DNA from: Verrucomicrobiia bacterium | GTDB taxonomy: Bacteria; Verrucomicrobiota; Verrucomicrobiia; Limisphaerales; UBA11358 | Direction of reading: 5' to 3' | DNA length: 5,634 nucleotides | NCBI GenBank assembly: GCA_030044395.1 | Contig: JASHVW010000406.1 | Coordinates: 1 to 5,634, forward strand | Shown: positions 1 to 5,527 of the stretch, one piece after another | Position numbering within the stretch: the stretch's first letter is position 1 | Layout of the letters: each line of letters opens with the position of its first letter | Made by a program: the position numbers and the translations under genes | The notes under the pieces: model-generated | Database searches by the model: none | What the model was told of the DNA's origin: nothing | Seen by the model: only the letters and a program-made list of their open reading frames with translations

Positions 1-611
1 GAAAGACCTGGCTTGAAAAATCGGAGCAATCGGCGCTCGATTATGAAACGGAATTGGAACTAGTCGGGGAAAACTCGCATTCAAACCCCCTGTTGATCCA
101 GAAGCTCAATCCAAATGTGAACTGGACAAGCATTCCCGCGGGAACGATTTTGCGAATTCCGGCAGTCGCCTATCCGGAGCCGGACGGACAGGCGGCATAT
201 ATCGTCATTCATTTATCCGAAAATTTTTTGGAGGCCTTCGACGAAAACAGCAATCTGCTGGTCCATTTTCCGTGCAGCATCGCGGCCAAAGTCGAAAAGC
301 GGCCGGTGGGGGAATTGCACGTGGTGGTGGTGGCGCCCAATCCGAATTACACCGTGGACCCGGAGTTGTTTCCGGAATCGCCCGAATTGCAGGCGCTGGG
401 ACACAAGTTAATCCTTCCACCCGGCCCGAAAAATCCCGTGGGCGTGGCGTGGATAGGACTGGACAAGACTGGGTACGGCATCCACGGCACACCGGACCCT
501 CAGTTGGTCGGGCGCACGGAGTCGCACGGCTGTTTCCGGTTGGCCAATTGGGACGCGGAATATCTGCTGCAACTGGTTTGGGTTGGAATGCCGGTGTTCG
601 TCGAAGAGTGA
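1..611 (+). CDS. L,D-transpeptidase with LysM remnant and YkuD catalytic domain (5' end outside window)
   Basis: The reading frame is open from base 3 (first codons K-T-W-L-E-K) with no stop upstream, so the gene begins before the window; the TTG at 54 is only an internal codon. About 202 residues are visible. The first part, to about base 161, resembles the second half of a LysM peptidoglycan-binding module (NPLLIQKLNPNVNW followed by IPAGTILRIP). From about base 190 to the stop is a YkuD domain with the family's catalytic signature: the HG of 'YGIHGTPDP' (bases 483-488) and 'SHGCFRL', whose nucleophilic cysteine codon is 531-533. Such enzymes act outside the inner membrane and form meso-diaminopimelate cross-links in peptidoglycan or attach proteins to it. 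A signal peptide or anchor would lie in the missing part. The next gene starts 124 bases downstream in the same direction, so co-transcription is possible but not shown. Family assignment is firm; the cross-linking substrate is inferred from the family. Confidence 0.93.
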   Translation, partial: KTWLEKSEQSALDYETELELVGENSHSNPLLIQKLNPNVNWTSIPAGTILRIPAVAYPEPDGQAAYIVIHLSENFLEAFDENSNLLVHFPCSIAAKVEKRPVGELHVVVVAPNPNYTVDPELFPESPELQALGHKLILPPGPKNPVGVAWIGLDKTGYGIHGTPDPQLVGRTESHGCFRLANWDAEYLLQLVWVGMPVFVEE

Positions 612-654
612 CCAATTAACCCTTGCGTAAGAACCGTTTTTTGAGTAGTTTAGG

Positions 655-693
655 TGCATCTAAGCCGCCCCTGACGACTGCATATAAGCCGCC
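655..693. repeat. 15-bp direct repeat pair upstream of the kinase gene
   Basis: TGCATCTAAGCCGCC (655-669) and TGCATATAAGCCGCC (679-693) match at 14 of 15 positions, with a period of 24 bases. They sit 43-81 bases upstream of the kinase start, in the only non-coding gap before it. Tandem near-identical sites at such a place are typical of a regulator-binding pair, but the sequence alone cannot distinguish this from a chance or slippage duplication. Confidence 0.55.
683..688 (+). promoter_or_regulatory. possible -10 box (TATAAG) for the kinase gene
   Basis: TATAAG matches the sigma-70 type -10 consensus at five of six positions and lies 47 bases before the kinase start, inside the second copy of the direct repeat. 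A TG dinucleotide (679-680) sits just upstream but one base too far for a canonical extended -10. There is no convincing -35 hexamer at 16-18 bases, so any promoter here would need an activator or a different sigma factor. Tentative. Confidence 0.22.
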
Positions 694-706
694 AGATTTT
701 TGTAAA

Positions 707-739
707 ATGTCAGAATCCGCCCAACAGGCGTCACGATGA
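707..739 (+). other. possible 10-codon leader ORF overlapping the kinase start (ATGA)
   Basis: ATG at 707 opens a ten-residue frame, MSESAQQASR, whose TGA (737-739) overlaps the kinase ATG (736-738) in the arrangement ATGA typical of translational coupling. There is no clear Shine-Dalgarno before 707. The kinase start itself has only a weak AGG-type site (726-728), which would make coupling useful. The peptide is too short to judge by composition, so this may be chance. Confidence 0.2.
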
Positions 740-2616
740 GAACGACGAAAAATTCAAATAGCCCAAAAAAACGTTCGACTTTGCCGGCTGGAGCCCGGGT
801 GGAACTATTTCAGCAATTGCTGAACACCATTCCTGACCCCGTTTTGGTCAAAGATTGCGCCGGACGCTACGTATGGTGCAATCCCGCCAAGATGAAGGAA
901 ATGGGCGTGAATGCCTTGTCGGAAATCGTCGGCAAAACTGCGGGTGATTTTTTTTCCCCCGGCATGGCGGCGACTTTCAGAGCGGATGATGAACTGGTCG
1001 TCAAAAAGGGCCAACCGATCCTCAATCAGCGGGAAAAAGTGATTGAACCGGACGGTGCGATTCACTGGCATTTGACCAACAAAATCCCTTGGCGCGATAC
1101 CGGTGGAAAAATCCTCGGTTTGATTTGCGTCAGCCGCGATATTACCCAACTGGTGGAGGCGGAGGTAAAATTGCAGCAGGAACGCAATCTCTTGCGGACC
1201 CTCGTGGACAATTTGCCCGACGCTGTCTATGCCAAAGACACACAGGGGCGCAAAGTCATGGTCAATCCAGGCGACTTGAAGAATATTGGATGCCGGACGG
1301 AAGCCGAGGTCATCGGCAAAACGGATTTTGATTTTTTCCCCAGGGAAATCGCCGAACAATTCGTCGCCGCCGAAATGCCCGTCCTGAAAAACGGCACGCC
1401 CTTGATCAACCATGAGGAGATGATAAGCCTTCCGGGCGGCGAGAGACGCTTGCTGTTGACGACCAAGATTCCCTGGCGCGATGCTTCCGGTAAAATCATC
1501 GGACTGGTGGGCATCGGGCGCGACATTCATGACCAAAAAATGGCGGAAATGAAGTTGCAGGAAGAGCGCAACCTGCTCCGAACCTTGATCAACCATCTGC
1601 CCGATCCCATTTACGCCAAGGACCTGGCGTCGCGAAAAATTGTGGCGAATCCAGGTGATTTGAAGAATATGGGTTGCCAGACAGAAGCCGAGGCCATCGG
1701 CAAAACGGATTTTGATTTTTTCCCGAAGGAAATTGCGGAGGCATTTTTTGCTGATGACCAGATGGTGATGAAAGAGGGCAAGGCGGTCATCAACCGCGAG
1801 GAAAAAATGGTGTCCAAGGACGGCAAGACGCACTGGCTGCTGACTTCCAAAATCCCCTGGCGCGATGCCGCCGGGAAAATCGTCGGACTCATCGGCATCG
1901 GGCGGGACATTACCGAGAAGAAAGAGTTGGAAGCGCAGATTACCCAGGCGCAGCGCATGGAGAGCATCGGACGGCTGGCCACGGGCATTGCGCACGACCT
2001 GAATAACATTCTCACGCCAATTCTGATCTCCATTGAACTCCTTCGCGAAAAGCTCCAGGACAAGGAATATTTGAACATGCTGACCAAGGCCGAGGCCAAC
2101 GCGCACCGCGGGGCGGACATCATCAAGCAGATGCTATGGTTCAGTCGGGGACTAAACGGGAATCGCGGGCCGGTCAATCTCCAGCAATTGACCGGCGAAA
2201 TTGCGCAATTTACATCGGAAAACTATGGAAACTCCATCCGGGTGGAAAGGCAAATTGCGGCGGACCTGGGGACGGTCCATGGAGATTCCGCGCAATTGCA
2301 CCAGGTCTTGATGAATCTTTGCACCAATGCGCGCGACGCGATGCCCGAGGGGGGTGCCTTGACGATTGCCGCGCGCAATGCCGATGTGGACGGGCGACGT
2401 TATGTCATTTTGGAAGTCGCCGATACCGGCGTCGGCTTTTCGCCGGAGCTGGCCTCCAGGATCTTTGAACCGTTTTTTACCACCAAAGCCGTCGGCCACG
2501 GCCTGGGCCTCTCCACGGTGCATTCGATTGTCAAAGGACACTGCGGTTTCATCAAGGCCGAAAGCGAACCCGGCCATGGAGCAACGTTCCGCGTTTATTT
2601 GCCGGTGCAAGTTTGA
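736..2616 (+). CDS. soluble PAS-PAS-PAS sensor histidine kinase (HisKA + HATPase_c)
   Basis: A 626-residue two-component sensor kinase that would autophosphorylate on histidine and pass the phosphate to a response regulator. Three PAS/PAC units occupy about residues 23-139, 151-267 and 279-395; each contains 'IGKTDFDFF'-like and 'KIPWRD..GKI.GL' segments, and equivalent residues (P33, P161, P289) are exactly 128 apart. The HisKA helix carries the phospho-acceptor H420 in GIAHDLNNILTPI. The ATPase domain shows an N-box (QVLMNLCTNARDAM, N531), a G1 box (DTGVG, 563-567), an F-box (IFEPFFTTK, 576-584) and a G2 box (GHGLGL, 587-592). The G2 box is one Gly-x pair shorter than the usual GxGTGLGL. 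There is no transmembrane segment or signal peptide, so it is cytosolic, and no receiver domain follows. The ATG at 736 is chosen because an in-frame TAA lies at 703-705. No response-regulator gene is adjacent; the signal and the partner are unknown. Confidence 0.95.
   Translation: MRTTKNSNSPKKRSTLPAGARVELFQQLLNTIPDPVLVKDCAGRYVWCNPAKMKEMGVNALSEIVGKTAGDFFSPGMAATFRADDELVVKKGQPILNQREKVIEPDGAIHWHLTNKIPWRDTGGKILGLICVSRDITQLVEAEVKLQQERNLLRTLVDNLPDAVYAKDTQGRKVMVNPGDLKNIGCRTEAEVIGKTDFDFFPREIAEQFVAAEMPVLKNGTPLINHEEMISLPGGERRLLLTTKIPWRDASGKIIGLVGIGRDIHDQKMAEMKLQEERNLLRTLINHLPDPIYAKDLASRKIVANPGDLKNMGCQTEAEAIGKTDFDFFPKEIAEAFFADDQMVMKEGKAVINREEKMVSKDGKTHWLLTSKIPWRDAAGKIVGLIGIGRDITEKKELEAQITQAQRMESIGRLATGIAHDLNNILTPILISIELLREKLQDKEYLNMLTKAEANAHRGADIIKQMLWFSRGLNGNRGPVNLQQLTGEIAQFTSENYGNSIRVERQIAADLGTVHGDSAQLHQVLMNLCTNARDAMPEGGALTIAARNADVDGRRYVILEVADTGVGFSPELASRIFEPFFTTKAVGHGLGLSTVHSIVKGHCGFIKAESEPGHGATFRVYLPVQV
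1195..1926 (+). repeat. 384-bp internal tandem repeat encoding PAS2 and PAS3
   Basis: The second and third PAS units are shifted by exactly 384 bases (128 codons). Both carry near-identical blocks, including a perfect 30-base direct repeat at 1311-1340 and 1695-1724 that encodes the IGKTDFDFFP segment. The first PAS (from about base 802) keeps the same period but is more divergent. The pattern indicates duplication of a whole PAS module within the gene, the second event being more recent than the first. Confidence 0.85.
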
Positions 2617-2631
2617 GAGCGTGTCCGAAAA

Positions 2632-2645
2632 ATGGGCCGCCCCAT
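2632..2645. other. small inverted repeat after the kinase stop
   Basis: ATGGG (2632-2636) and CCCAT (2641-2645) can pair around the 4-base loop CCGC, 16 bases past the kinase stop. No T-run follows directly (the nearest, TTTTT, is about 20 bases on), so it does not look like a standard intrinsic terminator. It could still act as a transcript-end hairpin or be accidental. Confidence 0.25.
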
Positions 2646-2671
2646 CGCAAGACCGCCCGGGATATTTTTCA

Positions 2672-2689
2672 GTCACGCCCCAAAGTGAC
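2672..2689. other. inverted repeat GTCAC-N8-GTGAC upstream of lemA
   Basis: GTCAC (2672-2676) and GTGAC (2685-2689) form a perfect 5-bp dyad with an 8-base spacer, 85 bases before the LemA start. The spacing would suit a dimeric regulator or a weak RNA hairpin; no T-run follows. The remainder of the 157-base gap (2617-2773) shows no coding potential and no clear -35/-10 pair. Confidence 0.25.
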
Positions 2690-2763
2690 GGATTCCAAAA
2701 ATGGCCTGAAATTATCATTGCCCGCGCCGCCGCTTTGCTTTAGCTGTTAAGCGTACATTGAAC

Positions 2764-2767
2764 AAGG
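2764..2767 (+). promoter_or_regulatory. Shine-Dalgarno site of the LemA gene
   Basis: AAGG lies 6 bases before the ATG at 2774 and 9 before the second ATG at 2777. Both starts are workable and differ by a single methionine. Confidence 0.55.
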
Positions 2768-2773
2768 CATTTT

Positions 2774-3421
2774 ATGATGAACACCGAAATTATTTTAGCT
2801 GAACCGACGATGGCGGCGATTGGAATCGCGCTCCTGATTCCGGTACTGATTATCTTTGTCGTCGTCATCGTGACCATCGGCTGGATCGTTGGCATTTACA
2901 ACAAGCTGGTGACGATGCGCAACCGCTACAAAAATGCCTATGCGCAGATAGACGTGCAACTGAAGCGCCGTTACGACCTGATTCCGAACCTCGTGGAGAC
3001 GGCCAAGGGATACATCAAGCACGAACGCGAGACGCTTGAAGCCGTCACCCAGGCCCGTAACATTGCGTACGCAGCCTCCAAGGCGGCTGCCGCCAACCCC
3101 GGCGACGCCGCCGCCGTCAAAAGCCTCTCCGCGGCCGAGACCGGCCTGGCCGGCACGTTGAGCCGCCTGATGATGGTGTCCGAATCGTATCCCGATTTGA
3201 AGGCGAACCAGAACATGATGCAGCTCACCGAGGAACTCACTTCCACGGAAAATAAAATTTCCTTCGCGCGGCAGGCCTACAACGATTCGGTGATGACCTA
3301 CAATACCGATCGCGAAGTCTTTCCGTCGAATATGATTGCCGGCATGTTTAACTTCGGGCCGGCCGAGCTGTTCGTGATAGACAAGCCGGAGCAGAAGGAC
3401 GCGCCGAAGGTCCAGTTTTAA
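2774..3421 (+). CDS. lemA: LemA family membrane protein
   Basis: A 215-residue protein with a single hydrophobic segment near the N-terminus (about residues 14-41), followed by the conserved LemA core: YNKLVTMRNRYKNAYAQID (42-60), then LKRRYDLIPNLVE (63-75). Further on is a long helical region with an Ala-rich stretch (about 99-125) and the closing RQAYNDSVMTYNT motif (166-178). Its length is normal for the family, whose members are small helical-bundle membrane proteins of poorly defined function. Many are encoded next to a membrane metallopeptidase, as here. The stop codon shares its last base with the start of the M48 gene (TAATG at 3419-3423), which implies translational coupling and joint function. 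A Shine-Dalgarno AAGG precedes the start. Family identity is clear; a role as partner or adaptor of the peptidase is an inference from gene order. Confidence 0.94.
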   Translation: MMNTEIILAEPTMAAIGIALLIPVLIIFVVVIVTIGWIVGIYNKLVTMRNRYKNAYAQIDVQLKRRYDLIPNLVETAKGYIKHERETLEAVTQARNIAYAASKAAAANPGDAAAVKSLSAAETGLAGTLSRLMMVSESYPDLKANQNMMQLTEELTSTENKISFARQAYNDSVMTYNTDREVFPSNMIAGMFNFGPAELFVIDKPEQKDAPKVQF

Positions 3422-3423
3422 TG
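3419..3423 (+). promoter_or_regulatory. TAATG stop/start overlap coupling LemA and M48 peptidase
   Basis: The TAA of the LemA gene (3419-3421) and the ATG of the peptidase gene (3421-3423) share one base. A modest Shine-Dalgarno AAGG (3407-3410) lies 10 bases before the ATG, so reinitiation by the terminating ribosome is likely the main route of translation and would keep the two products at a fixed ratio. Confidence 0.75.
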
Positions 3424-5367
3424 GATTTCTTCGCCCAACAGGAAAAGGCCCGCAAAAAGACCAAGTGGCTGGTGCTTTATTTTTCCATCGCGGTGATGTT
3501 CATCATTGCCGCGATGTATTGCGTGGCCCTCTTTGCAGGCTTTTTTGTGGGCGCCCACAATCATCGCTATTTCGATAACGGCCAGGCTCCCCAATTTTTC
3601 TGGTGGGATTCGAATGTATTCTTCTATACGGTTGTTGGGACGCTGGCGGTGATCCTGGGCGGGTGCGCCTACAAAATCCACGAGTTGGCCGATGGTGGCG
3701 GCGCGCTGGCGGAATCCCTCGGCGGACGGCTCGTGGCTTCCAACACCACCGACCCCGACGAGCGCAAACTGCTGAATGTGGTCGAGGAAATGGCCATTGC
3801 CTCAGGTGTGCCGATGCCGCAGGTGTATGTGCTCGACCAGGAGCAGGGCATCAACGCCTTCGCCGCGGGCCATTCCCCCAGCGACGCCGTGGTGGCGGTG
3901 ACACACGGCTGCATGAAATTGCTTTCCCGCGAAGAACTGCAGGGCGTCATCGGCCACGAATTCAGCCACATTTTAAACGGTGATATGCGGTTGAATCTCC
4001 GGCTGATCGGAATTCTCTTCGGAATCCTCTGCATCGCCACCATCGGACGCATTCTCATGAGCGTGCGCGGGCGCAACAGCGCCGCCCCAGCCCTGGCCGG
4101 CGTCTTGCTTTTGATCATCGGCTCCATCGGCGTCTTTTTTGGCCGCTTGATTCAGGCCGCCGTCAGCCGTCAGCGCGAATTCCTCGCGGACGCTTCGTCG
4201 GTGCAATTCACCCGCAATCCGTTGGGCCTTTCCGGCGCACTGCAAAAAATCGGCGGTTACGGGTATGGTTCCTGGCTGGTTTCCGAACACGCACCCGACG
4301 CGGGACATATGTTTTTTGGCAACGGCAACCCGCGGCCGGTTTTCAGCATGATGGCGACGCATCCGCCGTTGGAAGATCGCATCCGCAAAATTGACGAGAG
4401 CTGGGACGGCAAGTTTCCGCACATGGACACGAAAGAGGTGCGGGCGGAAATGGCCAAACAAGCGCAGAAACCCCGGCCGGTTTTCATGGACGGACGGATG
4501 ATTGTTTTGGGTGGCATCATGGCGCAAGATGCGCAGGCGCCGGTCAAAAGATATCAGTTGCCAAACGTGGGCAACCCCACGCCGCTCCATCTGAAATACG
4601 CGGAGCAGTTGCGCGATTCGCTGTCAGACACCATCCGCGCGGCGGTGCGCGAGCCTTTGGGTGCCACGGCCCTGATTTATGCCATGCTGTTGAGCAACGA
4701 TGACAATGAACGTTCCCGGCAGTTGGCCGAACTCGAACAACGGGTGGGGACCTCCGTGGGCGGAAAGGCGGCGGAGCTTTTTCCGGAGGTATCGAAAATT
4801 GCCGCGCACGCCCATCTGCCGATGATAAATCTGGCTCTCGGCGCGCTTGGGCAATTAACAGGGGAGCAATACGACAACTTTTCCCATACGATTGACTGGC
4901 TCATCCGTTCAAACGGGAAGCTCCAAATGTTCGAATTTGTTCTGCAAAAGGTCGTGCTTCGGCATTTGGATTCGCAATTTCACGGGGCGCGCAAACCGGT
5001 CGTCCAGTTCTATGCCATTAAACCGCTCGTGCCAGACTGCGCCATACTGCTGTCCGCTCTGGCCAATCTCAGCAGCAATAACCCCGCCGAAATTCAAAAG
5101 GCCTTTGACACGGGCGCGCCGTATTTGCGTTCGCCTGACGATACCGGTTTGCAATTGCTGCCGCCGCCGCAATGCGATTTGGACCAGGTGGACGCCGCGC
5201 TCAACCAACTCGCGCAAGCGGCGCCGATCCTCAAACGAAATATCCTCGAGGCCTGCGTTCACGTCGTCGGCGCGGACGGGGTGATCTTGGAGACCGAAGC
5301 GGAACTGCTCCGGGCGATCGCCGACACCCTCGACTGCCCCATGCCGCCGTTGGTTCAACCAAATTAG
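3421..5367 (+). CDS. HtpX-like M48 zinc metallopeptidase with long C-terminal extension
   Basis: A 648-residue integral-membrane protease of family M48. Hydrophobic segments lie at about residues 16-43, 65-85, 193-214 and 222-246, the four-helix layout of HtpX. The zinc site is HEFSH (H179, E180, H183), with the third ligand E253 in the REFLADASS motif; 'THPPLEDRI' (313-321) closes the catalytic domain as in HtpX homologues. HtpX itself is about 290 residues, so roughly 320 residues are extra. This extension is largely helical and ends in NILEACVHVVGADGV...E.ELLRAIADTLDCPMPP (607-643), which resembles the metal-binding 'ADG...E' segment of TerB-like domains. HtpX-type enzymes degrade damaged or misassembled membrane proteins on the cytoplasmic side of the inner membrane. 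Coupling to LemA (TAATG) suggests the two work together. The catalytic assignment is secure; the job of the extension is unknown. Confidence 0.95.
   Translation: MDFFAQQEKARKKTKWLVLYFSIAVMFIIAAMYCVALFAGFFVGAHNHRYFDNGQAPQFFWWDSNVFFYTVVGTLAVILGGCAYKIHELADGGGALAESLGGRLVASNTTDPDERKLLNVVEEMAIASGVPMPQVYVLDQEQGINAFAAGHSPSDAVVAVTHGCMKLLSREELQGVIGHEFSHILNGDMRLNLRLIGILFGILCIATIGRILMSVRGRNSAAPALAGVLLLIIGSIGVFFGRLIQAAVSRQREFLADASSVQFTRNPLGLSGALQKIGGYGYGSWLVSEHAPDAGHMFFGNGNPRPVFSMMATHPPLEDRIRKIDESWDGKFPHMDTKEVRAEMAKQAQKPRPVFMDGRMIVLGGIMAQDAQAPVKRYQLPNVGNPTPLHLKYAEQLRDSLSDTIRAAVREPLGATALIYAMLLSNDDNERSRQLAELEQRVGTSVGGKAAELFPEVSKIAAHAHLPMINLALGALGQLTGEQYDNFSHTIDWLIRSNGKLQMFEFVLQKVVLRHLDSQFHGARKPVVQFYAIKPLVPDCAILLSALANLSSNNPAEIQKAFDTGAPYLRSPDDTGLQLLPPPQCDLDQVDAALNQLAQAAPILKRNILEACVHVVGADGVILETEAELLRAIADTLDCPMPPLVQPN
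5173..5364 (+). other. TerB-like C-terminal segment of the M48 protein
   Basis: Residues 585-648 of the peptidase form two or three helices containing ACVHVVGADGVILETEAELL. The acidic 'ADG' turn followed by a conserved Glu and a long helix is the hallmark of one half of TerB-type helical domains, which bind metal and often act in membrane-associated stress complexes. The call rests on motif recognition by eye. Confidence 0.5.
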
Positions 5368-5427
5368 CCATCTATGAATGCGCAAATTCTGTGACCATGC
5401 GCTTGTGCAGTAGTTGGCTTCAGCATC

Positions 5428-5505
5428 ATGATTCTTGGAATTATTATCTTGGGGACGATCGTGGCGATTGTTGGAATTGTTTGGCTTCTTGCCAAATTCG
5501 AATGA
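5428..5505 (+). CDS. possible 25-residue single-span membrane microprotein
   Basis: An ATG at 5428 opens a 25-codon frame ending at TGA 5503-5505. The product begins MILGIIILGTIVAIVGIVW and ends with LLAKFE: almost entirely Ile/Leu/Val/Gly, one Trp near the membrane border, and a short charged tail (K, E). It would make one transmembrane helix. The frame has no other start, as an in-frame TGA lies at 5392-5394. It lies 60 bases after the M48 stop, so it could be read from the lemA-M48 transcript and modulate that membrane protease, as small membrane proteins sometimes do. Against it: no good Shine-Dalgarno is visible, and a 25-codon frame can arise by chance, though such a clean hydrophobic helix is less expected. 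No family is recognised. Confidence 0.4.
   Translation: MILGIIILGTIVAIVGIVWLLAKFE
5480..5496. other. small hairpin TTTGGC-N5-GCCAAA
   Basis: TTTGGC (5480-5485) and GCCAAA (5491-5496) form a 6-bp stem around TTCTT, at the end of the putative microprotein frame and between two convergent genes. It lacks a T-run on either strand, so a terminator role is uncertain. Confidence 0.25.
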
Positions 5506-5527
5506 CAACTAATAAGTTCCACCTCTG

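Noticed and set aside
54..611. TTG at 54 as the true start of the L,D-transpeptidase
   Set aside because: The frame stays open to the window edge and the upstream residues continue a LysM-type sequence, so the start lies outside the window.
805..2106. 433-codon open frame on the minus strand across the kinase gene
   Set aside because: It is antisense to a clearly conserved kinase, shows no recognisable domain, and its internal periodicity simply mirrors the PAS repeats on the other strand.
2632..2669. Intrinsic terminator after the kinase gene
   Set aside because: The stem is only 5 bp and the T-run (2665-2669) lies about 20 bases away, not adjacent.
2152..2718. 188-codon minus-strand frame covering the kinase 3' end and the gap before lemA
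   Set aside because: Mostly antisense to the ATPase domain, low-complexity reverse-frame composition, no family resemblance.
3973..4590. 205-codon minus-strand frame within the M48 gene
   Set aside because: Antisense shadow rich in H/R/A from reversed codons; the plus strand encodes the conserved peptidase.
5374..5394. Seven-codon frame MNAQIL after the M48 stop
   Set aside because: Too short and with no ribosome binding site or conserved feature to support it.
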